DNA of 64,000 nt, taken from the NCBI RefSeq assembly GCF_012933655.1, contig NZ_JABBJJ010000003.1, positions 1 through 64,000 of the forward strand, read 5' to 3'. Below, piece after piece: positions 35,562-45,800 of the stretch. The stretch is from Pyxidicoccus fallax (GTDB lineage: Bacteria; Myxococcota; Myxococcia; Myxococcales; Myxococcaceae). Position 1 is the first letter of the stretch. Every line of letters starts with the position of its first letter. Below the pieces are notes generated by a model, which did no database searches, was not told the DNA's origin, and saw nothing but the letters and a program-made list of their open reading frames with translations. The position numbers were made by a program, and so were the translations under genes.

Positions 35562-36116
35562 CTACGTCTCGCCCCAGAGGTAGGCGAGCTCCAGCTCGGC
35601 GGCCTCGAAGGGCTCGGCGCGGACAGGGGCGGAACCGGAGTGAGTGACGATCAGTGAATACTCCGAGCCCTCCAGCCGGAGCACCTCCAGGGTGCGGGCC
35701 TCGGGGTCCACGAACCAGACGTGCCGCACGCCCTCGCGCGCGTACACGGGGAGCTTCTCCTGTCGGTCCAGACTCTTGGTGGAAGGGGAGAGGACTTCGC
35801 AGACCCAGTCCGGCGCGAGCGTGAACGCCGCCGTTTCCGGAATTCGCGGCCTTCGCTCGCGGCGCCAGCCGGCCAGGTCGGGGACGAGCACGTCCTCGCC
35901 CAGGTGCAGCTCCGGCTTGTCCAGGATGAGCCACCCCCCGGGACCGCCCTGCCCGGCGACGAACGGGCCTCCCAGCGCGGGGCCCAGGTGAGACGCTGCG
36001 ACCACATGAGGCCCGGCAGGACGTGGGCTGGCGTGGAGCACCCCTCCGATAATCTCCCCGACCACGTCGTCGGGAAGTGCCTCCAGGTCCGCGTACGTGG
36101 CCGGTTTCCGTTCCAT
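35562..36116 (-). CDS. Uma2-family (DUF820) putative restriction-endonuclease-like protein
   Basis: The 184-residue protein has the Uma2 layout: an N-terminal TYADLEALPDDVVGEIIGGVL, then a PD-(D/E)xK core with D80 in VPDLAGW, E107 in CEVLSPST and K121 in DRQEKLPVYA, and the HVWFVDPEARTLEV strand. Family members are abundant in myxobacteria and cyanobacteria; their cellular role is not established. The start at 36116 (MERKPATYADLE) fits the family N-terminus. Two ATGs eleven and thirteen codons upstream are alternatives. Confidence 0.85.
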   Translation of the reverse strand: MERKPATYADLEALPDDVVGEIIGGVLHASPRPAGPHVVAASHLGPALGGPFVAGQGGPGGWLILDKPELHLGEDVLVPDLAGWRRERRPRIPETAAFTLAPDWVCEVLSPSTKSLDRQEKLPVYAREGVRHVWFVDPEARTLEVLRLEGSEYSLIVTHSGSAPVRAEPFEAAELELAYLWGET

Positions 36117-36438
36117 GACCGCCCCATGTTCCCCAACGCCCGTCTCCATGACCATGGGGCGGGGGATATTACCCGGGTCTGACGTCCCGGGGAGGACACG
36201 ATGAGCCTGCCCCAGAAGGTTGTTCTCGGGTGAGGCGCGGCGCAAGCCCCACCTGGCGCCCGGCTTCATGACCCTGGCAAGTCCGTATTTGTACTTAATA
36301 TTCAGTAGTAACTGAATTGCATCATGGAATGCGTCCTGCATAGAACCGAAGAAACAAAAAGAAATGGAAACCGTGTTGACCCAGGAAGTGAAGGTGGATT
36401 CACATCACGTGCGACTCATCCCCCATCACGAGGTCCCC
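36117..36438. promoter_or_regulatory. AT-rich divergent promoter region with an inverted repeat
   Basis: This gap between the divergent Uma2 and trypsin genes contains a pocket of low GC (about 36277-36365) in otherwise very GC-rich DNA. ATTCAGT (36300-36306) and ACTGAAT (36311-36317) form a perfect 7-bp inverted repeat with a 4-nt spacer. TTGTAC at 36289-36294 could be a -35 box, with a weak -10 (CTGAAT) overlapping the repeat, as expected for an operator over a promoter. GAGGT lies 5 nt before the trypsin ATG. Confidence 0.4.
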
Positions 36439-37596
36439 ATGTCTTCACGTCGTGTCGTGCGTCGTTGGGCAATCGCGGGTTCGCTGTCGCTGCTGGTCGG
36501 TTGTGGTCCGGAAGCGCTGGATGAGCAGTCCCCGCGGGAGCCCGTTGGCTCCGGCGAACAGGAAATCGTCGGCGGCACCAACACGACGATTACCGCCAAC
36601 CCCTGGCAGGTCTCGCTGCAGTACAGCTCGGGCTCGCACTTCTGCGGCGGCTCGGTGCTGAACGAGAACTGGATTCTGACGGCCCAGCACTGCGTGCGTA
36701 ACAGCAGCGGCGGCATCTCGGTCCCGGGCCGCATCCTGGCGGGCAGCACCTCGCGGAGTGGCACCGGCCAGGTTCGCACGGTCGCCCAGGTCGTCACGGT
36801 GGCCGGCTACCAGACGCCGGAGGTGGGCAAGGACGTGGCGCTGCTGCGCCTGTCCACGCCGCTCGACCTGAGCACCGCGAACGTGAAGGCCATCGGCATC
36901 GTCACCCCGGCGGACGAGACCCTGGGTGTCGGCGGCGTCGGCGCCGTCGCGCGCGTCACCGGCTGGGGCACGCTGACCAGCGGCGGCAGCACGCTGCCCA
37001 CCACGCTGCAGACGGTGGACGTGAACATCATCTCCAACGCCCAGGCCCAGTCGTCCTACCCGAGCGAGACCATCACCGCGGACCAGCTCGGCGCGGCCGC
37101 TCCGGGCAAGGACTCGTGCCAGGGTGACAGCGGCGGTCCGCTCACGGTGACCAAGAGCGACGGCACCCGCGTGCTGGCCGGCGTCGTGAGCTGGGGCTAC
37201 GGCTGCGCCGACTCGCGCTACCCGGGCATGTACGCCCGCGTGTCGTCCTTCTCGACCTGGATTACCAACACCATCAACGGCGTCATCCCGCCGACGGTGA
37301 AGCTGCTCGAGAAGACGGCCCTGTCGGGCGCGAGCGGCAGCTTCCAGCACTTCGCCATCACCGTCCCCGCCGGCACCACCAGCCTCACCATCACCCAGTC
37401 CGGTGGCACGGGTGACGCGGACCTCTACGTCCGCCAGGGCTCGCAGCCGACGACGTCCTCGTACAACTGCCGCCCGTACGCCAGCGGCAACGACGAGTCC
37501 TGCTCGTTCTCCAACCCGGTCGCGGGCACCTGGTACGTCTCCGTGCGCGGCTACACGTCGTACTCGGGCGTGTCGCTCCTCGCGACCACTCCGTAG
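36439..37596 (+). CDS. Secreted trypsin-like serine protease (S1) with PPC domain, lipoprotein
   Basis: The 385-residue precursor has a lipobox LVGC (Cys22) and a short propeptide, then the activation site I43-V-G-G. The catalytic triad is H84 (TAQHC rather than the usual TAAHC), D132 (KDVALLRL) and S231 (GDSGGP). Residues about 290-385 form a bacterial pre-peptidase C-terminal (PPC) domain with DADLYVRQGSQP and GTWYVSVRGYTSYSGVSL, usually removed on maturation. It is likely an extracellular or surface protease used in predation or nutrition. The start at 36439 is favoured by its Shine-Dalgarno and signal peptide; an ATG at 36364 is in frame. A strong terminator follows the stop. Confidence 0.93.
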   Translation: MSSRRVVRRWAIAGSLSLLVGCGPEALDEQSPREPVGSGEQEIVGGTNTTITANPWQVSLQYSSGSHFCGGSVLNENWILTAQHCVRNSSGGISVPGRILAGSTSRSGTGQVRTVAQVVTVAGYQTPEVGKDVALLRLSTPLDLSTANVKAIGIVTPADETLGVGGVGAVARVTGWGTLTSGGSTLPTTLQTVDVNIISNAQAQSSYPSETITADQLGAAAPGKDSCQGDSGGPLTVTKSDGTRVLAGVVSWGYGCADSRYPGMYARVSSFSTWITNTINGVIPPTVKLLEKTALSGASGSFQHFAITVPAGTTSLTITQSGGTGDADLYVRQGSQPTTSSYNCRPYASGNDESCSFSNPVAGTWYVSVRGYTSYSGVSLLATTP

Positions 37597-37620
37597 TCAG
37601 CGCGCCGTTCGAGCCGCTTC

Positions 37621-37661
37621 CGGCGCCGGTCCTCGCGAAGAGGGCCGGCGCCGTTTCATTT
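37621..37661 (+). terminator. Intrinsic terminator of the trypsin-like gene
   Basis: A 14-bp stem is formed by 37621-37634 and 37640-37653 (starting CGGCGCCGG, one G-T wobble), with loop GCGAA and tail TTTCATTT. It starts 24 bp after the stop codon. The lack of T residues on the other side means it acts in the plus direction only. Confidence 0.85.
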
Positions 37662-37662
37662 G

Positions 37663-38883
37663 CTAGCCGTGGGTGTTCCCGGCGGGCAGGCGGCGAGCGC
37701 CCTCCACGAGCCGCAGCGGCGAGGCCGGCGCGTCCAGCAGCGCGGGCGCGTCCACGCGCAGGGCCGAGCGGTCCAGGTCCGCCAGCCGGGGCCGGCCGAG
37801 CAGCGCCAGCGTCCGGTCGATTTCCTTCGAGAGGATGTCCAGCGCCAGCTCCACGCCGGCCTGCCCGTTGGCGGCGAGCCCGTAGAGGAACGGGCGGCCA
37901 ATCATGCACGCCCGCGCGCCCATGGCGATGGCCTTCACCACGTCCGAGCCCCGGCGGATGCCGCCGTCGAGGATGATTTCGCTGCGGCCCTCCACCGCGT
38001 CCACCACCTCGGGGAGCACGTCCACGGCGCCGGGGAGGAAGTCGAGCTGCCGGCCGCCGTGGTTGGAGACGATGAGCGCCTCCACGCCCAGCTCCACCGC
38101 GCGCCGCGCGTCCTCCGCGCAGGAGATGCCCTTGAGCACCAGCGGCCCCGGCCACACCGTGCGCAGCCACTCCACGTCCTTCCACGTGACGGACGGGTCG
38201 AACTGGGCGTTGGTGAACTGCGCCACGGAGACCGCGTCCGTGCGCTTGAGCTCCGGCAGGTCCACGAAGTTGCCGAACGTCGCCCGGGGGCTGGAGGACA
38301 TGCGCAGCACCCAGCCCAGGTGCCGGAACACGTCCAGCAGGTTGGTGAAGGTGATGCGCGGCGGGATGGTGAAGCCGTTGCGCCGGTCGTTCTCCCGGTT
38401 GCCCATGGCCGGCACGTCCACCGTGAGGCACAGCGCGCGGTAGCCCGCCGCCTTCGCGCGCTCCACCAGCGAGCGCGTGACGCCGCGGTCCCTCCACACG
38501 TAGAGCTGGAACCAGAGCGGCGCCGTCGAGGCCGAGGCCACCTCCTCGATGGTGCCGATGGACATGGTGCTCAGCGTGAACAGGGCGCCCCGGCTCGCCG
38601 CGGCCTTCGCCGCCAGTTCCTCGCCGCGTGGCGCCAGCAGGCCCGCCAGTCCCGTGGGGCCGAGGATGAGGGGCGTCGCGAGCTTCTCGCCCAGCACGGT
38701 GGTGGTGCGGTCCACCACGCTGACGTCCACCAGCGAGCGCGCCCGGAAGAGGTAGCGGTCGAAGCCCCGGCGGTTGGCCGCCGCCGTGAAGCCGTCCTCG
38801 GAGGCGCCCTCCACGTAGTCGAAGACGGCCTTGGGGAGCCGCCGCCGGGCGCGATGGCGCAGGTCCTCGATGTTGACGATCAC
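37663..38883 (-). CDS. FMN-dependent alpha-hydroxy-acid dehydrogenase/oxidase
   Basis: Enzymes of this family oxidise L-2-hydroxy acids such as lactate or glycolate to 2-oxo acids using FMN in a TIM barrel. From GTG at 38883 the protein has 406 residues. The catalytic base H275 and substrate arginine R278 lie in VSNHGGRQLD, and the FMN lysine is K251 in PLVLKGISC. The phosphate-binding DGGIRRGSDVVKA and GRPFLYGLA close the barrel. GGGAG lies 8 nt before the GTG. The gene is 121 bp downstream of the NRPS on the same strand, so a tailoring or precursor role is possible but unproven. Confidence 0.9.
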   Translation of the reverse strand: MIVNIEDLRHRARRRLPKAVFDYVEGASEDGFTAAANRRGFDRYLFRARSLVDVSVVDRTTTVLGEKLATPLILGPTGLAGLLAPRGEELAAKAAASRGALFTLSTMSIGTIEEVASASTAPLWFQLYVWRDRGVTRSLVERAKAAGYRALCLTVDVPAMGNRENDRRNGFTIPPRITFTNLLDVFRHLGWVLRMSSSPRATFGNFVDLPELKRTDAVSVAQFTNAQFDPSVTWKDVEWLRTVWPGPLVLKGISCAEDARRAVELGVEALIVSNHGGRQLDFLPGAVDVLPEVVDAVEGRSEIILDGGIRRGSDVVKAIAMGARACMIGRPFLYGLAANGQAGVELALDILSKEIDRTLALLGRPRLADLDRSALRVDAPALLDAPASPLRLVEGARRLPAGNTHG

Positions 38884-39004
38884 GATGCGTGCTCCCGTGG
38901 GGAGGGGACTCCCGGAGTGCGTCCGGCCGGGCCCCCTCCCTGGCGAGGATAGCAGCCCCGCCAGGGAGTTCGCCGGCCGCCTCGGGGCCTGGAAGACGGC
39001 GGAG

Positions 39005-39810
39005 TCACTCGGAGTCCGGCTCCACCGGATCGAGGACCCGAGCAAGCGTCCTGGCGAGCGAGGCGACGTGGGGCTCGCGCAGGAGGCCGTAGTGGTCGCC
39101 GGTCACCTCGTGGACCCGGGGCGGCTCGGTGAGCCAGGGGCCCCAGCCCAGGTCCTCGGCGGACGTGGGTCCTCCAGAGGGAGTGGCCGCCCTGAAGACC
39201 CAGGTGGGGCCCGTGTAGGTGCCGCTGGGAGTGTAGTGACGCAGGGCCTCGTGGAGCCGCTGGTACACGGCGAAGAGGCACTCCGCCGCGGCCGGCTCCA
39301 GGTCGGGGGAGCGGGGCGACTGCTCCAGCACGGAGGCCAGCGCGTCGCGAGCGTCCAGCCGCCGCAGGTGCTCCACGTCCACGCCGAGACTCCGCCAGGG
39401 CAGGCCGAGCACCTGGGCGAAGCCGGCCAGCAGGGTGAGGGTGTCCGGCTCGGGCCTCACGTGGGCCGTGGGGGCGGGGGTGTCGAAGAGGGCGAGCACG
39501 TCCACGCGCTCTCCGTGGGCCTGGAGCAGGCGGGCCATCTCGTACGCGACGAGTCCGCCGAAGGACCAGCCTCCGAGCCGGTAGGGCCCGTGGGGTTGCA
39601 CGGCGCGCACCTGCGCGAGGTAGTCACGCGCCAGTGCCTCCACGGAGGCCGGGGGCAGCTCGCCGCCTTCGAGTCCCGAGGCGGACAGGCCGTAGACGGG
39701 CCAACTCCCGCCGAGCTGGCGGACGAGGTCGGCGTAGCCGAGCACGCCGCCGCCTCCTCCGTGCACGAGGAAGAAGGGGCTTTGCGTGGAGGTACCCCGG
39801 TCCAGCCGCA
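39005..39810 (-). other. NRPS type I thioesterase domain
   Basis: The C-terminal 260 or so residues form an alpha/beta hydrolase that releases the finished peptide by hydrolysis or cyclisation. The nucleophile lies in GWSFGG, the acid probably in LFDTPAP and the histidine in TGDHYGLL. It ends the protein at TGA 39005-39007. Confidence 0.93.
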
Positions 39811-42800
39811 CGAGGTTGGGAGTGGCCTGCTGGACGCCGTGTCCGTGCTGCTCCACCCATCGGGCCAGCCGCTCCACGGTGGGGGCTTGGAAGAGGGTGG
39901 CCAGCGGTACCGTCAGCCCGGTGAGCTGGCGCAGGCGGGCCATGAGGCGCACGGCCAGGAGCGAGTGTCCGCCCAGGGCGAAGAAGTCGTCGGTGACGCC
40001 CACCTCCTCCACGTGGAGGACCTCGGCCCAGAGCGTGGCGAGGGACTGCTCGGTGGGAGTCCGCGGCGCGACGTGGGCGTGCGCGGAGGAGGCCTCGGGC
40101 GCGGGCAGGGCCTTCCGGTCCACCTTGGCGTTGGAGGTGAGCGGGAAGGCGTCGAGGACGACCACGGCCGAGGGCAGCATGTACTCGGGCAGCCGCCGCG
40201 CGAGGAAGGCGCGGAGCTGGACGGTGTCGAGGGGGGAGGAGGGCTCCGCCTTCGACGAAGGCACCACGTAGGCCACCAGCCGCTTGTCACCGGGCACGTC
40301 CTCGCGAACGAGGGCAAGGGCTTCGGCGACCTCGGAGTGCGCGAGCAGGGCGGCTTCGACTTCGGCCAGCTCGATGCGGAAGCCGCGAATCTTCACCTGG
40401 GCGTCGGCGCGGCCGAGGAACTCCAGCACGCCGTCCTTGCGCCAGCGGACGAGGTCGCCGGTGCGGTAGAGGCGAGCGCCGGGGATGCCGGAGAAGGCGT
40501 CGGGGACGAAGCGCTCGGCGGTGAGGGCGGGCTGCTCGACGTAGCCCCGGGCGATGCCGTCGCCACCGATGAACAGCTCACCGGTGACACCCACGGGCAC
40601 CGGCTGGCCGGAAGCGTCCAGCACGTACACCCGGGTATTGCCGATGGGCTTGCCGATGGGAACGGAGGAGCCCACGTGGGCCACGTCCGTCATGCGGTGG
40701 TACGAGGCGAAGAGCGTCGACTCGGTGGGCCCGTAGCAGGCGGTGACGGGGATGCGCAGCTCCTCCAGCACCCGGCGCACGTGCGGCGCGCTGACGACGT
40801 CGCCCCCCGTGAGGAGCTGCTTCACGCCCCGTAGCGCGGTGAGGTGGTTGTCCACCACCTGGGTGAAGAGGCCGGAGGTGAGGTGCAGCGTCGTCACGCC
40901 GTGCTTCACCAGCACGGATTCCAGTTCATGCACGTCGGAGGGCGAGTGCGGAGGGAACACCACCAGCCGCGCGCCATGGAGCAGCGGGCCCCACAGTTCC
41001 AGGGTGGAGGCGTCGAAGGAGACAGGGGCAATGAGCAGGAACGTCTCGTCGGGGTCGAGGCGCGCATAGTCGACGCCGAAGACGGTGCGAAGCACGGCGG
41101 CCTGCGGGGTACCGACGCCCTTGGGCCGGCCGGTGGAACCGGAGGTGAAGTCGATATACGCGAGGCTCTGCGGCAGCGCGGCCAAAGAAGGAGGAGCGGA
41201 AGTCGGCAGCCCCTCCAGGGACACGTCCTCCAGGACCACCGTGGGCAGCCCGCCCATGGTGCCCGGGTTGGCGTCCAACGGCGCGGAGGCCGGGGGAAGT
41301 CCGCCCACCGGCAGCTTCTCCTTCAGCGCGCGTGAGGTGACGAGCACGCGAGGACGCGCATCCTCCACCATGGCCGCGAGGCGCTCACGGGGATAGGACG
41401 GGTCGAGCGGGACGTAGGCGCCACCTGCCTTGAGGATGGCGAGCAGCGAGACAATCAGCTCCAGCGAGCGGTCCAGGGCAATGGCCACACGCGAGTCGGT
41501 GGAAACGCCGTGGCCGCGCAGGTGCCAGGCCAGTTGATTGGCGCGCGCATCGAGCTGCCGGTAGGTGAGCTTCGTCTCCCCGAACTCGACAGCGACCTTG
41601 TCCGGGAAGCGGGCCACCACGCGCGAGAAGACCTCGGGCAGGGTGGACCCGCGCGGGTAGTCGGAGGCGGTGGCATTCCAATCCACCAGCATCTGCCGTT
41701 GCTCCACGTCCGACAGCATGGACACCGAAGCCAGCGACGTCTCGGGCCGGGAGACGAGCGCCTCCATCAGCGTACGGAAATGCTCCACCATCCGCCGAGC
41801 AGTGGCGTCCTCGAACAGGTCGGTGTTGTAGCCCAGGACGCCCTGATACCCCTCCGGCGTCGCTTCCAGGTTCAGCTCCAGCTCGAATCGCGCGGAAGGG
41901 GTGTCCACCGCCAGGGCGTGCAGTGTCAGCCCGGGCATCCGCGCCGAAGCCGTGGGCGCGTTCTGCAGGGCGAAGAACACCTGGAAGAGCGGGCTCCGGC
42001 TCAGGTCGCGCGAGGTCTGGAGCTCCTCCACCAGCCGCTCGAAGGGCACGTCCTGGTGCGCGTATGCGCCCAGGGCGGTCTCCCTCACCTGTTGCAACAA
42101 CTGGCGGAACGAGGCCCGTGCCTCCACCCGGGTCCGCAGCACCACCGTGTTGACGAAGAAGCCGATGAGACCCTCCGTCTCTCCCCGCTGACGACCCGCG
42201 ATGGGCGAGCCCACACCGATGTCCTGCTGGCCCGAGTACCGGGAGAGCAGCACCTGGTAGCCGGCCAGCAGCGCCATGAAGGGCGTGACGCCCTCCTGCT
42301 GGCAGAGCGTTGCGAGTGCCTCGGAGGCGGACCGCGAGAGCGCGACGGGCACCGTGGCGCCACGGAAGGTCCGCACGGGCGGGCGGGGCCTGTCGGTTGG
42401 CAGCTCCAGCGCGGCGAGCCCGGAGAGGCGCTCGCGCCACCAGGAGAGCTGTTCTTCCAGCACGGAGCCCTGCAGCCACTGGCGCTGCCAGACGGCGAAG
42501 TCGGCGTACTGGATGGGCAGGGGCGGCAGGGGAGACGGAAGGCCCTGGGTGAACGCCGTGTAGAGCGCGGCCACCTCGCGCACCAACACGCCCATGGACC
42601 AGCCGTCCGACACGATGTGATGCAGGTTGAGCGCGAGCACATGCCTGGAGGGCCCGAGCTTCCACAGTCCCGCGCGCAGCAGCGGGCCGGTGGTGAGACG
42701 GAACGGCCGCGACGCTTCCTCACGCAGTCCGTGCTCCAGCGCTTCCCGAGCGGCTTCGGGCTCCAGGCCGCCGAGGTCCATCACGGTGAGCTTCGGCTCC

Positions 42801-45800
42801 ACGTGCGGGTGGATGAGCTGGAGGGGCTGCCCTTCCTGCTCGACGAAAGTGGTGCGCAGCGCCTCGTGCCGGCGGACCAGCTCGGAGAGGGCGCGGCGGA
42901 GCGAGTCCACGTCCAGCGTGCCCTCCAGCCGCACGAAGGCGGGCATGTTGTACGTGGCGCTGCCGGGCTCGAGCTGGTCGATGAACCACAGGCGCTGCTG
43001 GGCGAAGGACAGCGGCAGCGGACCCGTGCGAGGCACCGGGACGACGGGCGGCTGGCGCGCGGTCGTGGACGCACGGGTGGAGTCCACGCGCGCCGCGAGC
43101 CCCTCGACGGTGGGGGCGGCGAACAGCTCGCGCAGGGGAAGCTCGACTCCCAGGGTGGCCCGCACCCGCGAAACGAGCTGCGTGGCCAGCAGCGAGTGAC
43201 CGCCGAGCGCGAAGAAGTTGTCGTGCACGCCGACCCGCGCGACGCGCAGGACCTGGGCGAAGAGGTTGGAGAGCAGCTCCTCGGTGGGTGTGCGAGGCGC
43301 GACGTAGGACTCGGGCGAGGACGTCAGCGCCAGGCTCGGAGCGGGGAGGGCCTTGCGGTCGACCTTGGCGTTGGAGGTGAGAGGCAGGGCGTTCAACCGC
43401 ACGAGGGCGGAGGGCACCATGTATTCGGGCAGCCGCTGCTTCAGGAAGTCACGCAGCGCGGACATGTCGAGGGACTCAGGCGCGGCGACGTAGCCGACGA
43501 GGCGTTTGTCACCGGGCACGTCCTCTCGCGCCAGGGCCACGGCCTGGGCCACGCCAGGGAAGGCCAGCAGGGCGGCTTCGACTTCGGCCAGCTCGATGCG
43601 GAAGCCGCGAATCTTCACCTGGGCGTCGGCGCGGCCGAGGAACTCCAGCACGCCGTCCTTGCGCCAGCGGACGAGGTCGCCGGTGCGGTAGAGGCGCGCC
43701 CCGGGGATGCCGGAGAAGGCGTCGGGGACGAAGCGCTCGGCGGTGAGGGCGGGCTGCTCGACGTAGCCCCGGGCGATGCCGTCGCCACCGATGAACAGCT
43801 CGCCGGTGACACCCACGGGCACCGGCTGGCCGGAAGCGTCCAGCACGTACACCCGGGTATTGCCGATGGGCTTGCCGATGGGAACGGAGGAGCCCACGTG
43901 GGCGACGTCCGTCATGCGGTGGCACGAGGTGAAGAGCGTCGTCTCGGTGGGGCCGTAGCAGGCCGTCACCGGAATGAACATTCCTTCCAGGACCCGGCGC
44001 ACATGAGGCGCGCTCACCACGTCGCCACCCGTGAGGAGCTGGCGCACGTTGCGCAAGGCCTCGGGACGCGAATCGACCACCTGGGTGAAGAGGCCCGAGG
44101 TGAGGTGGAGCGTGGTGACTCCATGCTTCGTCAGCACGGACTCCAATTCCTTCAGGTCGGAAGGTGAGTGCGGGGGGAAGACGACGAGTCGCGCGCCGTG
44201 CAGCAGCGGGCCCCACAGCTCCAGGGTGGAGGCGTCGAAGGAGACGGGGGCAATGAGCAGGAACGTCTCGTCCGGGCCGAGGTGCGCGTAGTCGACACCG
44301 AAGACGGTGCGCAGTACGGCCGCATGCGGGGTACCGACGCCCTTGGGCCGGCCGGTGGAGCCGGAGGTGAAGTCGATGTACGCGAGGCTTTGTGGCAGCG
44401 CGGTGGAAGGAGGCGTGGAAGTGGGCAACCCCTCCAGGGACACGTCCTCCAGCACCACGGTGGACAGCCCGTCCATGGGCAGCTTCGCCAGCAGCGCGCG
44501 AGAGGTGACGAGCACGCGAGGACGCGCGTCCTCCACCATGGCCGCCAGACGCTCACGCGGATAGGACGGGTCCAGAGGCACGTAGGCGCCCCCGGCCTTG
44601 AGGATGGCCACCAGCGAGACAATCAGCTCCAGCGAGCGGTCCAGCGCGATGGCCACGCGCGAGTCGGTGGACACACCGAGGCTCCGCAAGTGCCAGGCCA
44701 GCCGGTTGGCGCGCGCATCGAGCTGCCGGTAGGTGAGCTTCTCGTCCCCGAACTCGACAGCGACCTTGTCCGGAGAGCGAGCCACCACCTGTGCGAAGAC
44801 CTCGGGCAGGGTGGAGCCGCGCGGGTAGTCGGAGGCGGTGGCGTTCCACTCCACCAGCATCTGCCGACGCTCGGGCTGCGTGAGCATGGGCAGCGACGCG
44901 AGAGGTGCCTCGGGCCGGGAGACGAGCGCTTCCACCAGCGCGCGGAAGTGCTCCGCCATCCGTTGCGCGGTGGTGCTTTCGAACAGGTCGGTGTTGTAGC
45001 TCAGCGCGCCCTGGTATCCCTCGGGCAGCTCGCCCAGGCTGAGCTGGAGCTCGAACTTGATGTTGGGGTTGTCCATTGCCTCCAGCGGATGCAGCGTCAG
45101 CACGGCGTTCCGCGCCGCGGGCATGGGCGCGTTCTGCAGGGCGAAGAAGACCTGGAACAGGGGGCTGCGGCTCATGTCACGAGTTGGCTGCAGCTCCTCC
45201 ACCAGCCGCTCGAAGGGCACGTCCTGGTGCGCATACGCGCCCAGCGCCGCTTCCTTCACCTGCCGCAGCAGGTCGCGGAAGGAGCCGCGAGCCTCCAGCC
45301 GCGTGCGCATCACCAGCGTGTTGACGAAGAAGCCGATGAGGCCTTCCAGCTCACCGCGCTGGCGGCCCGCGATGGGCGAGCCGACGGCGATGTCCTGCTG
45401 GCCGGAGTAGCGCGACAGCAGCACCTGCCAGGCGGCGAGCAGGGCCATGAAGGGCGTGGCGCCCTCGCGCTGGCACAGCAGCCGGAGCCGCTCGGACGTC
45501 GCGTGCGACAGCGCCACGGGCACCTGGGCGCCATGGAAGGTCTGCACGGGAGGACGAGGCTTGTCGGTGGGCAGCTCCAGCGTGCTCAGCCCCGAGAGCT
45601 GGCGCTTCCAGTAGCCGAGCTGCTCGTCGAGCACCGCGCCCCGAAGCCACGCACGCTGCCAGACCGCGTAGTCCGCGTACTGGAGCGCCAACGGAGGCAG
45701 GGGGGAAGGCAGGCCCTGGGAGAATGCCTCGTAGAGCGCGCCCACCTCACGCACCAGCACGCCCATGGACCAGCCGTCCGAGACGATGTGGTGCATGTCG

